Assembly (NCBI RefSeq): GCF_000211415.1
Contig: NZ_GL890777.1
Span: 195,893-259,892 of the forward strand
DNA: 64,000 nucleotides
From: Enterobacter mori LMG 25706
GTDB lineage: Bacteria; Pseudomonadota; Gammaproteobacteria; Enterobacterales; Enterobacteriaceae
Reading direction: 5' to 3'
How positions within the stretch are numbered: the stretch's first letter is position 1; every line of letters begins with the position of its first letter. A program made the position numbers and the translations under genes. The notes under the pieces are model-generated. The model did not search any database and was not told where the DNA came from. It saw only the letters and a program-made list of their open reading frames with translations. This document shows, piece after piece, positions 40,734 to 48,926 of this stretch.

Positions 40734-40789
40734 CCCGAACGTGTGGGCAAGATTCCAGCAGCGGTAAGCAATTACCGCTGCTTTTTTTT
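40697..40789 (+). ncRNA. motR: MotR-like sRNA in the motA leader
   Basis: From the expected start of the sigma-28 promoter (about seven bases past the -10) to the end of the terminator T run is about 93 bases. The E. coli sRNA MotR is a similar sigma-28-dependent RNA from the same place that affects flagellar timing through Hfq (from memory). Its 3' end would be the hairpin at 40757-40782. The RNA itself is inferred; the two elements are seen. Confidence 0.5.
40757..40789 (+). terminator. Intrinsic terminator between flhC and motA
   Basis: AGCAGCGGTAA-GCAA-TTACCGCTGCT and eight T. It ends flhDC mRNA and probably the MotR-like RNA; some readthrough is needed for motA. Confidence 0.92.
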
Positions 40790-40856
40790 ACCCCCCATTC
40801 CGGTAACGCTGTCGAAATGAACGTCCTGCCTTAGTCACTAGCGGAAGGATGATGTC

Positions 40857-41744
40857 GTGCTTATCTTATTAGGTTACCTGGTAGTTCTCGGTACAGTTTT
40901 CGGCGGTTATATGATGACCGGCGGGCACCTTGGAGCACTCTATCAACCGGCTGAACTTATTATCATCGGCGGTGCAGGGGTAGGGGCTTTTATCGTTGGT
41001 AACAACGGTAAATCGATCAAGGGCACGCTGAAAGCGATTCCGTTGCTGTTCCGTCGCTCGAAATACACCAAAAGCATGTATATGGATCTGCTGGCGCTGC
41101 TCTATCGCCTGATGGCGAAGTCACGTCAGCAGGGCATGTTCTCGCTGGAGCGTGACATCGAAAACCCGAAAGAGAGCGAAATCTTCGCCAGCTATCCGCG
41201 TATCCTTGCTGACGCGATGATGCTGGATTTTATCGTCGATTACCTGCGCCTGATCATCAGCGGCAACATGAACACCTTCGAAATTGAAGCGCTGATGGAC
41301 GAAGAGATCGAAACCCACGAAAGCGAATCTGAAGTGCCAGCCAACAGCCTGGCGCTGGTGGGCGACTCGCTTCCGGCGTTTGGTATCGTTGCGGCGGTGA
41401 TGGGGGTGGTTCACGCGCTGGCCTCGGCGGATCGTCCGGCGGCAGAGTTAGGTGCGCTGATTGCCCACGCGATGGTCGGGACTTTCCTCGGTATCTTGCT
41501 GGCGTACGGTTTTATCTCCCCGCTGGCGAGCGTTCTGCGTCAAAAGAGCGCGGAAACCACCAAAATGATGCAGTGCGTGAAGATCACGCTGCTCTCCAAC
41601 CTCAACGGTTACGCACCCCCGATCGCCGTCGAATTTGGCCGTAAAACGCTGTACTCCAGCGAGCGTCCGTCGTTTATCGAGCTTGAAGAACACGTGCGTG
41701 CGGTGAAAAACCCAAACCAACAGACGACAACTGAGGACGCATGA
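40857..41744 (+). CDS. motA: Flagellar stator protein MotA
   Basis: MotA is the ring of the proton-driven stator that pushes on FliG. It starts at GTG (40857), as in E. coli, with 295 residues and four membrane segments. The cytoplasmic loop with the charged residues that touch FliG (about residues 85-100, [19 protein letters not shown]) and the conserved Pro in the last segments are present. It overlaps motB by 4 bases (ATGA). Confidence 0.97.
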   Translation: MLILLGYLVVLGTVFGGYMMTGGHLGALYQPAELIIIGGAGVGAFIVGNNGKSIKGTLKAIPLLFRRSKYTKSMYMDLLALLYRLMAKSRQQGMFSLERDIENPKESEIFASYPRILADAMMLDFIVDYLRLIISGNMNTFEIEALMDEEIETHESESEVPANSLALVGDSLPAFGIVAAVMGVVHALASADRPAAELGALIAHAMVGTFLGILLAYGFISPLASVLRQKSAETTKMMQCVKITLLSNLNGYAPPIAVEFGRKTLYSSERPSFIELEEHVRAVKNPNQQTTTEDA

Positions 41745-42670
41745 AAAACCAGTCCCATCCGATCGTCATCGTAAAAAAGCGCAAGCATAAGGGGCACGGA
41801 CACGGTTCCCACGGCTCGTGGAAAATTGCTTACGCCGACTTTATGACTGCCATGATGGCGTTCTTTCTGGTGATGTGGCTGATCTCCATCTCCAGCCCGA
41901 AAGAGCTGATCCAGATTGCGGAATATTTCAGAACGCCGCTGGCAACGGCGGTGACCGGTGGGCCGCGCATTTCGAACAGCGAGAGCCCCATTCCTGGCGG
42001 TGGCGACGATTACACCCAGCAGAAGGGTGAAGTGAAAAAAGAGCCAAACATCGACGATCTGAAAAGACGAATGGAACAGGCGCGCCTGAAGAAACTGCGT
42101 GGCGATCTTGATCAGCTGATTGAGGCGGACCCGAAACTGCGCGCTCTGCGCCCGCACCTGAAGATCGATCTGGTGCAGGAAGGTCTGCGTATCCAGATTA
42201 TCGACAGCCAGAACCGCCCAATGTTTAAAACCGGCAGTGCGGACGTTGAGCCGTACATGCGCGATATTTTACGCGCCATTGCCCCGGTCCTGAACGGCAT
42301 TCCTAACCGAATCAGCCTGTCAGGCCACACGGATGATTTCCCGTACGCCAGCGGTGAGAAGGGATACAGCAACTGGGAGCTTTCTGCCGATCGTGCCAAC
42401 GCCTCGCGTCGCGAGCTGGTGGCGGGTGGGCTTGATGATGGCAAGGTTCTGCGCGTGGTCGGCATGGCAGCAACCATGCGCGTCACCGACCGCGGGCCGG
42501 ACGACGCCATCAACCGTCGTATCAGTCTTTTAGTGCTGAACCAGCAGGCGGAGCAGGCCATCCTGCATGAAAACGCCGAAAGTCAGAATGAGTCACTGGA
42601 CGATTTAAAACAGCCTGGGGCCGTTCCTTCGGCTGCCGTTCCAACATCGCCACCAGCCAATCCGAGGTGA
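41741..42670 (+). CDS. motB: Flagellar stator protein MotB
   Basis: MotB anchors the stator to peptidoglycan and carries protons. The 309-residue product has the ion-carrying Asp (Asp33 here, Asp32 in E. coli) in [18 protein letters not shown], the single membrane segment, and a C-terminal OmpA-type peptidoglycan domain with [13 protein letters not shown] and [16 protein letters not shown]. It overlaps motA and lies five bases before cheA. Confidence 0.97.
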   Translation: MKNQSHPIVIVKKRKHKGHGHGSHGSWKIAYADFMTAMMAFFLVMWLISISSPKELIQIAEYFRTPLATAVTGGPRISNSESPIPGGGDDYTQQKGEVKKEPNIDDLKRRMEQARLKKLRGDLDQLIEADPKLRALRPHLKIDLVQEGLRIQIIDSQNRPMFKTGSADVEPYMRDILRAIAPVLNGIPNRISLSGHTDDFPYASGEKGYSNWELSADRANASRRELVAGGLDDGKVLRVVGMAATMRVTDRGPDDAINRRISLLVLNQQAEQAILHENAESQNESLDDLKQPGAVPSAAVPTSPPANPR

Positions 42671-42674
42671 TAGC

Positions 42675-44699
42675 GTGAGCATGGATATTAGCGATTTTTA
42701 CCAGACATTTTTTGATGAAGCCGATGAACTGTTGGCCGATATGGAGCAACACCTGCTGGACCTGGTGCCTGAAGCACCGGATTCAGAGCAGCTCAATGCC
42801 ATTTTCCGTGCAGCGCATTCTATTAAAGGTGGTGCAGGGACCTTTGGATTTACCATTTTGCAGGAAACGACCCATTTAATGGAAAACCTGCTGGATGAAG
42901 CACGACGCGGTGAGATGCAGCTCAATACCGACATTATCAACCTGTTTTTGGAAACCAAAGATATTATGCAGGAACAGCTCGACGCCTATAAAAGTTCGGC
43001 AGAGCCTGATGCCGCCAGCTTTGAATACATCTGCAACGCGCTGCGCCAGCTGGCGCTGGAAGCAAAAGGTGACGTGGTCGCTGCCGTACCGGCGGCGAAG
43101 CTGAGCGTTGTTGATGCCATGGCCGCACAGGACGCGGCGCCCGTTGCCGACCGCCCGGCGAAACTGCGCGTGGTGTTATCCCGTCTTAAAGAGAGCGAAG
43201 TCAACCTTCTCGAAGAAGAACTGGGCAACCTGGCGACATTGAGCAACGTGGTGAAAGGCAAAGACAGCCTTGCCGCGACGCTGGATGACGGTATCAGTCA
43301 GGACGATATTGTGGCGGTGCTGTGCTTTGTTATCGAAGCCGACCAAATTGCCTTTGAAACTGAAACCGCAGCAGTCGATGCCCCTGTCGCAGTGGAAGAG
43401 GTCGCACAAGCGGCTGCGCCTGCCGTCGTACCGGCCACGCCTGCATTAAAAGCCGTGCCGAAAGATACGGCTGCACCTGCCCGCGGTGAAAAACCGGCCG
43501 CGCGCTCCAGCGAATCCACCAGCATCCGCGTGGCGGTTGAGAAGGTTGATCAGCTGATTAACCTCGTCGGTGAGCTGGTGATCACCCAGTCGATGCTGGC
43601 ACAACGTTCTAACGAACTGGACCCGGTAACCCACGGCGATCTCATCACCAGCATGGGTCAGTTACAACGTAACGCCCGCGATCTGCAGGAATCGGTGATG
43701 TCCATCCGTATGATGCCGATGGAATATGTTTTCAGCCGCTTCCCGCGCCTGGTGCGCGACCTGGCCAGCAAGCTCAATAAGCAGATCGAACTGACGCTGA
43801 TGGGCAGCTCCACCGAGCTGGACAAAAGCCTGATTGAACGCATCATTGACCCGTTAACGCACCTGGTGCGTAACAGCCTGGACCACGGCATTGAGTTGCC
43901 GGAAAACCGCGTGGCGGCGGGGAAATCCCCTGTCGGAAACCTGATTCTTTCCGCGGAACATCAGGGCGGGAACATCTGCATCGAAGTGACCGATGACGGC
44001 GCGGGCCTGAACCGCGAGCGTATTCTCGCGAAGGCGATTTCGCAGGGCATGGCGGTTAACGAAAACATGACCGACGAAGAAGTGGGCATGCTGATCTTCG
44101 CGCCGGGCTTCTCAACCGCCGAGCAGGTGACCGACGTGTCCGGGCGCGGCGTGGGCATGGACGTGGTGAAACGTAACATCCAGGAGATGGGCGGCCACGT
44201 TGAGATCCAGTCTAAACAGGGTTCCGGCACCACCATTCGCATCCTGCTGCCGTTGACGCTGGCGATCCTTGACGGCATGTCAGTCAAAGTGGCGGACGAA
44301 GTCTTCATTCTGCCGCTGAACGCAGTGATGGAATCCCTGCAGCCACGTGAGGAAGATCTGCATCCGCTGGCGGGTGGTGAGCGCGTGCTGGAAGTGCGCG
44401 GCGAGTATCTCCCGCTGGTTGAACTGTGGAAAGTGTTCGAAGTGGACGGCGCGAAAACCGAAGCCACGCAGGGCATCGTGGTCATCCTGCAAAGTGCCGG
44501 TCGCCGCTACGCGCTGCTGGTCGATCAGTTGATTGGTCAGCACCAGGTGGTGGTGAAGAACCTCGAAAGCAACTACCGCAAAGTGCCGGGGATTTCTGCT
44601 GCGACCATTCTGGGCGATGGCAGCGTGGCGCTGATCGTCGATGTGTCGGCGCTTCAGGGATTAAATCGTGAACAACGTGTGGCGTACACAGCCGCCTGA
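42675..44699 (+). CDS. cheA: Chemotaxis histidine kinase CheA
   Basis: CheA autophosphorylates on a His and passes phosphate to CheY and CheB under receptor control. It begins at GTG ([11 protein letters not shown]), 674 residues, versus 654 in E. coli. P1 with His48 in [17 protein letters not shown]2 (about 165-225); P3 dimer; P4 ATPase with [17 protein letters not shown] and GRGVGMD; P5 (CheW-like) at the end. The extra residues lie in the Ala/Pro-rich linkers (about 135-160 and 240-275). An internal start near Met98 that makes the short form CheA-S in E. coli falls at LDEARRG..MQLNT-type region (Met conserved). Confidence 0.97.
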   Translation: MSMDISDFYQTFFDEADELLADMEQHLLDLVPEAPDSEQLNAIFRAAHSIKGGAGTFGFTILQETTHLMENLLDEARRGEMQLNTDIINLFLETKDIMQEQLDAYKSSAEPDAASFEYICNALRQLALEAKGDVVAAVPAAKLSVVDAMAAQDAAPVADRPAKLRVVLSRLKESEVNLLEEELGNLATLSNVVKGKDSLAATLDDGISQDDIVAVLCFVIEADQIAFETETAAVDAPVAVEEVAQAAAPAVVPATPALKAVPKDTAAPARGEKPAARSSESTSIRVAVEKVDQLINLVGELVITQSMLAQRSNELDPVTHGDLITSMGQLQRNARDLQESVMSIRMMPMEYVFSRFPRLVRDLASKLNKQIELTLMGSSTELDKSLIERIIDPLTHLVRNSLDHGIELPENRVAAGKSPVGNLILSAEHQGGNICIEVTDDGAGLNRERILAKAISQGMAVNENMTDEEVGMLIFAPGFSTAEQVTDVSGRGVGMDVVKRNIQEMGGHVEIQSKQGSGTTIRILLPLTLAILDGMSVKVADEVFILPLNAVMESLQPREEDLHPLAGGERVLEVRGEYLPLVELWKVFEVDGAKTEATQGIVVILQSAGRRYALLVDQLIGQHQVVVKNLESNYRKVPGISAATILGDGSVALIVDVSALQGLNREQRVAYTAA

Positions 44700-44718
44700 T
44701 TAAGTAGAAGGTAAAAAC

Positions 44719-45222
44719 ATGACCGGTATGAGTAATGTAACGAAGCTGGCGGGCGAGCCATCAGGGCAGGAATTCCTGGTATTCACTTTGGGTGATGAGG
44801 AGTACGGCATCGATATCCTGAAAGTGCAGGAAATTCGTGGTTACGATCAGGTTACCCGCATCGCTAACACGCCTGCGTTTATCAAAGGCGTGACCAACCT
44901 GCGCGGCGTGATCGTGCCTATCGTCGATCTGCGTGTGAAGTTCAGCCAGGGCGACGTGGAGTATAACGACAACACCGTGGTGATCGTCCTCAACCTGGGA
45001 CAGCGCGTGGTGGGTATCGTGGTGGATGGCGTATCGGACGTACTCTCCCTGACCTCTGACCAAATCCGTCCTGCGCCGGAATTTGCGGTCACGCTGTCGA
45101 CCGAATACCTCACTGGCCTGGGCGCGCTCGGCGAGCGTATGCTGATTCTGGTGAACATTGAGAAGCTGCTGAACAGCGACGAGATGGCGCTGCTGGATAT
45201 CGCCGCGAGTCATGTAGCGTAA
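44719..45222 (+). CDS. cheW: Chemotaxis coupling protein CheW
   Basis: CheW bridges the receptors (Tar, Tap) and the P5 domain of CheA in the signalling array. The 167-residue product has the CheW fold with [21 protein letters not shown] and the [15 protein letters not shown] core. A strong terminator at 45231-45257 and repeat copy 2 follow directly; in E. coli the tar gene comes next, but here about 7 kb of other genes intervene. Confidence 0.97.
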   Translation: MTGMSNVTKLAGEPSGQEFLVFTLGDEEYGIDILKVQEIRGYDQVTRIANTPAFIKGVTNLRGVIVPIVDLRVKFSQGDVEYNDNTVVIVLNLGQRVVGIVVDGVSDVLSLTSDQIRPAPEFAVTLSTEYLTGLGALGERMLILVNIEKLLNSDEMALLDIAASHVA

Positions 45223-45230
45223 GTAAATGC

Positions 45231-45257
45231 AAAACGGCAACCCAGGTTGCCGTTTTT
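45231..45257 (+). terminator. Intrinsic terminator after cheW
   Basis: AAACGGCAAC-CCAG-GTTGCCGTTT and six T. Its stem is nearly identical to the yedD terminator at 3390-3416. Confidence 0.88.
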
Positions 45258-45262
45258 TGTGT

Positions 45263-45308
45263 TTGCTCCCTCTCCCTGTGGGAGAGGGCTGGGGTGAGGG
45301 CATCAGGC
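45263..45308. repeat. Dispersed palindromic intergenic repeat, copy 2
   Basis: CCCTCTCCC-TGT-GGGAGAGGG (45268-45288) followed by CTGGGGTGAGGGCATCAGGC. It matches copy 1 at 3419-3468 apart from the loop and a few bases, and both follow the same kind of terminator. Confidence 0.85.
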
Positions 45309-45327
45309 CTCACCCTTTTTTACATCC

Positions 45328-46587
45328 TTACGCTTCCTGCTCCACCAGATCTGCTTCCGCTTCCCGCGCACCTTCATTCTGCGACAGCATCGCCGTCGCA
45401 ATACCATTCCCCAGCACGTTAATCGCCGAACGGCCCATATCCAGGAAGTGGTCGATGCCCATCAGCAGCAGAATCCCGGCCACCGGAATATTAAAGCTTG
45501 GGATCGTTGCCGCCAGCACCACCAGCGACGAGCGCGGTACGCCCGCAATGCCTTTTGACGCCAGCATCAGAGTCAGCATCAGAACCGTCACTTCCGAGAA
45601 GCTCAGGTGAATGTTGTATGCCTGGGCGATAAACATCGAGGCGAAAGAGCAGTACACCATCGAGCCCACCAGGTTAAAGGAGTAACCAATCGGCAGGACG
45701 AAAGAGGCAACACTGCGCGAGCAGCCAAAACGCTCTAGCTGTTCCAGCGTTTTAGGGTAGGCGGCTTCAGAGCTGCTGGTGGTAAAGGCCACCAGGACCG
45801 GATCTTTCAGCATGCTGACCAGGCGAAACACCTCTTTTTTCAGTACCATGTAACCCACGGCCAGCAGCACCATGCAGGTCAGCAGGATCGCCACATAGTA
45901 GCCACCGATAAAGGAGGCGTAGTTCAGCAGAATGCCCAGACCCTGCGTGGCGATGACGGAGGAGATCGCCGCGAAAATGGCCAGCGGCGCAACGTACATC
46001 ACGTAACCCGTGACCTTCAGCATGATATGGGAAACCACATCCAGCGCGGCCACCAGCGGCGCGTTGAATTTCTGCCCCAGCGATGCGCCAGCAATGCCGA
46101 AGAACATTGAGAACACCACAATCTGCAGGATCTCATTGTTCGACATCGCCCCTGCGATACTGGTCGGAATGGTGTGCGACAGGAAGGCTTTCAGCGTCAT
46201 GCCGCTGACGGCCAGGCCGGTATCCACAGCTTCTGTCGGCACCGTCAGGTTCAGACCGCTTCCCGGATGCTCGAGGGTGACGATAAACAGCCCCACCAGA
46301 ATAGAGAGCACGGATGAGCTGATAAACCACACCATCGCTTTGCCGCCTACGCGGCCAATGGTGGAGGTTTCGCCCAGCTTCATAATGCCAACGGTCAGCG
46401 TGCTGAAGACCAGGGGCGCAATCACCATTTTGATCAGACGGAGGAAAATATCGGTCAGAAGAGTAATATTATCCGCCCAGGCTTTGATGGCATCCGCAGA
46501 TGCATATTCATGAATTGCTGCCCCTGAAAGAATACCCGCCAGCATGAATATCACGATGAAGAGTGTGAGTTTGTTTGCACTTGCCAC
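45328..46587 (-). CDS. Dicarboxylate/amino acid:cation symporter (DAACS family)
   Basis: This 419-residue protein from GTG 46587 (AGAGGG nine bases upstream; the frame continues upstream without a ribosome binding site) is a GltP/DctA-type symporter. The HP1 loop contains SSSEAAYPKTLEQLERFG, the seventh helix PIGYSFNLVGSMVYCSFASM, HP2 ASKGIAGVPRSSLVVLA, and the last helix DMGRSAINVLGNGIATA with the substrate Arg. In the usual NMDGT motif this protein has NLVGS, so the Na/substrate-binding Asp is Val. The role is probably uptake of a C4-dicarboxylate or acidic amino acid, but that change makes coupling uncertain. It is convergent with cheW and divergent from the pilus operon. Confidence 0.85.
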   Translation of the reverse strand: MASANKLTLFIVIFMLAGILSGAAIHEYASADAIKAWADNITLLTDIFLRLIKMVIAPLVFSTLTVGIMKLGETSTIGRVGGKAMVWFISSSVLSILVGLFIVTLEHPGSGLNLTVPTEAVDTGLAVSGMTLKAFLSHTIPTSIAGAMSNNEILQIVVFSMFFGIAGASLGQKFNAPLVAALDVVSHIMLKVTGYVMYVAPLAIFAAISSVIATQGLGILLNYASFIGGYYVAILLTCMVLLAVGYMVLKKEVFRLVSMLKDPVLVAFTTSSSEAAYPKTLEQLERFGCSRSVASFVLPIGYSFNLVGSMVYCSFASMFIAQAYNIHLSFSEVTVLMLTLMLASKGIAGVPRSSLVVLAATIPSFNIPVAGILLLMGIDHFLDMGRSAINVLGNGIATAMLSQNEGAREAEADLVEQEA

Positions 46588-47017
46588 GAAAAAAGACCCT
46601 CTATGCGCTTCAGATGTAGCCCGCGTCGATACATATAAATTTTTTATTACGAAACGGGAAATTATTCGGCCCATAAATTGACGCAAAGCGTAGGGGGATA
46701 CAACTCCTTTTTAAGTTTTATTAAATTTGTTGTGAATGCGCTGACGATATATTGTGATTAAGATCACACTTTAATGGATATATTCTCTTCTGATAAAACA
46801 AAATCGCCGCCTGAAAGAATTTAACTCTCTGTTATTTATAAAAAAACGGAGTCAATAAGACATATGGCTTATGTGTAATGGCGAAGGTGGTCGAAGCGAT
46901 ATCCGTAAACTAAATTCTCAATAACCCCTCTCAGAGGAACCTTAAGCGGGGCTAACATCTTGAACAGCAAAAATAAAATGTGGCAAGGGAACGGCGACGT
47001 CTTCTGGAGAGTGGTAA
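46588..47017. promoter_or_regulatory. Divergent region between symporter and pilus operon, with a CRP site
   Basis: This 430-base gap contains the promoters of the symporter (left) and the pilus operon (right). A perfect CRP core, TGTGA-TTAAGA-TCACA, is at 46753-46768, 166 bases from the symporter start and 250 from the first pilus gene. I saw no terminator, ORF or repeat of note. CRP control of dicarboxylate symporters is common, so the left gene is the likelier target. Confidence 0.6.
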
Positions 47018-47590
47018 ATGAAAAGAAAACGCCTTTTGATCTGCGCAGGCTCGTTACTGGCTGCGACAATGGCCCCTCAGGCTTTGGCCGTGACCAGCAG
47101 CGGCACCATCGGCGCGACGCTGACGCTGACAAACGGGTGTCTGATAAACGGATCGCCCGCGCAAAGTGGCATTAACTTCGGTACGCTCGATTTCGGGACC
47201 CATCCTGCCACGTTTTCTACCCTGACCACGCAGCTCTCCGGTGCCAGCGGCGGAAACACCTTCACCATTCAGTGCACGACCGCCAGCTATACGGTGGCGA
47301 TCGTCGGCAACACCAACTCCACCGCCCCCGGCACCGTTGTCGGCACGCCAGGCACCCCTGCGCGCTATCTGGTTAACACCTCCAATACGGCACAGGGCGT
47401 GGCTTACAGCCTGTACAGCGACAGCGGGTTTAATACCGTGATTGCCAATAACGCCGCGTTGCCGATCGCCTCTACGGCCGGAGGGGTAGACAGTTACACC
47501 CTCTACGGGCGTATTACCGGCGGCGGCAACAGCGTGACGGTCGTACCGGGGACCTACACCGACACGATTAACGTCAGCGTCACCTACTAG
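47018..47590 (+). CDS. Major spore-coat-U domain pilin, CsuA/B-like
   Basis: First of a five-gene archaic chaperone-usher operon (class sigma). The 190-residue product has a signal ending QALA|VTSSG and then one spore-coat-U (SCPU) domain of about 165 residues, with the paired Cys (GCLING..., IQCTTAS) and the C-terminal beta-strand GTYTDTINVSVTY used for donor-strand exchange. It is the likely major shaft subunit, by analogy to Acinetobacter CsuA/B. Gly/Ser/Thr-rich. The ATG follows GGAGAGTGGTAA. Sequence supports the family; exact position in the pilus is inferred. Confidence 0.8.
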   Translation: MKRKRLLICAGSLLAATMAPQALAVTSSGTIGATLTLTNGCLINGSPAQSGINFGTLDFGTHPATFSTLTTQLSGASGGNTFTIQCTTASYTVAIVGNTNSTAPGTVVGTPGTPARYLVNTSNTAQGVAYSLYSDSGFNTVIANNAALPIASTAGGVDSYTLYGRITGGGNSVTVVPGTYTDTINVSVTY

Positions 47591-47602
47591 TCCTCTACCG
47601 CC

Positions 47603-48151
47603 ATGAAGGCAACATTGACAAGTCTGCGCAAACGCGCAGAGGGACGCGTGCACCCTTTTTTCACGCTGATGGTTGTATTGCTCATGATGCCGACGGCGGA
47701 TGCGGTGACGTCTCAGTCCTTTAAGGTCAGCGCCACGATTGTACCCGGATGCGCGGTGGCTACCGGTAGCGGCGGGCTTTTCGGCACGCTGGACTTTGGT
47801 AGTCATAACGGCGTCGAGAGCGCGCCGGTCAGCACCAGCTTTGTGCCAAACGGGGCGTTGTCCATCGCCTGTACGCCGGGCGTGGCGCTGAGCATGAGCA
47901 TTAACGGCGGTCAAAATTATTCATCCGTTCGTCGGATGAAGCGGTCAGGTGGAACAGAACTGGTGCCGTACCGGCTCTACAGCAGCAGCTCGCTGGCCGC
48001 CAACAGCGAAATTGGCGTCAACCAGGCGATACCGGTGACCTATGCCAACAGCAATAACATCGCGCTGCCGCTTTTCGGCGTGGCGCTACTGACCGGGTTT
48101 AGCCCGGCAGGAACCTATACCGATCAGCTCACCGTGACCTTGTCATGGTAA
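47603..48151 (+). CDS. Minor SCPU-domain pilin (CsuA/CsuB-like)
   Basis: The 182-residue product has an extended N-terminus with a signal ending TADA|VTSQSFKVSATIVPGC, then one SCPU domain with Cys in PGCAVA and IACTPG, a Gln-rich loop and the closing strand GTYTDQLTVTLSW. It is the second pilin of the operon, 12 bases after the first. Csu of Acinetobacter has two such minor subunits (CsuA and CsuB) plus CsuE; here only one remains between the shaft pilin and the chaperone, so one subunit seems missing or fused. Function is likely as an adaptor or tip-proximal subunit. Confidence 0.75.
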   Translation: MKATLTSLRKRAEGRVHPFFTLMVVLLMMPTADAVTSQSFKVSATIVPGCAVATGSGGLFGTLDFGSHNGVESAPVSTSFVPNGALSIACTPGVALSMSINGGQNYSSVRRMKRSGGTELVPYRLYSSSSLAANSEIGVNQAIPVTYANSNNIALPLFGVALLTGFSPAGTYTDQLTVTLSW

Positions 48152-48167
48152 TAAAGGGAGAGTATTG

Positions 48168-48926
48168 ATGAAGCCATTTTTCAGACCTGTTTGTCTGGCG
48201 GGTGCGTTGAGCATGACGGTGGCGACCGGGCAGGTGCAGGCGGCCGCCCCTATCCTGCTGTGGCCGATCGATCCGTGGCTGGCTGCGGACGCTAACGCCA
48301 CGGAGCTGTGGATCCAGAACCAGGGAAACAGTGCCACGACGATGCAGGTCCGCATCGTGCGCTGGAAACAGGAGGATGGACACGAGCGCTATACTGCGCA
48401 GCAGGATGTGGTCGCCAGCCCGCCCATCGTCACGATTGGTACCGGCAGCAAGCAGCTCATTCGCCTTATCAAACAGGCTTCAGTTCCCGCAGGTATCGAA
48501 CAGGCTTATCGCATCATCGTGGATGAAATTCCCCAGCCAGATGCCAAAGCCGAACCCGCCATCGGCCTCAAATTGCAGATGCGCTACTCCATCCCTCTGT
48601 TTGTGTATGGCCAGGGGGTTCCGACTATAAAAGAGGGCGCGCACCACGCGCTGGCTGAGACCCAAAATCTGAGCTGGCGGGTGACGCAGGCGGGTGGACA
48701 GCCTGTGCTGGAGGTTCGAAACCGGGGTGATGTTCATGTCAGGCTGAGCCAGGTGGCGCTGGAGCAGGGAGGGCAGAAACGCACGGTAGCGGAGGGATTA
48801 CTGGGTTACGTCCTTCCGGGCAGCACCCGCAGCTGGCCAGTACCCGCTGGCGTTCGTCAGCCAGAGCGGATGAGCGCGCAGATTAATGCCAGGGAAGCAC
48901 AATGGCAGTCGACGCCCGTAAACTGA
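48168..48926 (+). CDS. Periplasmic pilus chaperone, CsuC-like
   Basis: This periplasmic chaperone gives a strand to pilin subunits and passes them to the usher. The 252-residue form starts at ATG 48168 after AAGGGAGAG (a TTG three bases upstream is unlikely). A signal ends QVQA|AAPILLWPIDPWL; the two immunoglobulin-like domains follow, with ATTMQVRIVRW and RLIKQ...YRIIVDEIP of the PapD-like family and Arg/Lys near the cleft (KQLIRLIKQ). The last 25 bases overlap the usher. Archaic chaperones lack the typical alternating-hydrophobic motif of classical ones, which fits. Confidence 0.85.
   Translation: MKPFFRPVCLAGALSMTVATGQVQAAAPILLWPIDPWLAADANATELWIQNQGNSATTMQVRIVRWKQEDGHERYTAQQDVVASPPIVTIGTGSKQLIRLIKQASVPAGIEQAYRIIVDEIPQPDAKAEPAIGLKLQMRYSIPLFVYGQGVPTIKEGAHHALAETQNLSWRVTQAGGQPVLEVRNRGDVHVRLSQVALEQGGQKRTVAEGLLGYVLPGSTRSWPVPAGVRQPERMSAQINAREAQWQSTPVN

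Noticed and set aside
47054-47914. 286-residue minus-strand ORF opposite the two pilin genes
   Set aside because: It spans two SCPU genes with signal peptides and coupled spacing; the product is rich in Arg and Gly with no recognisable domain.
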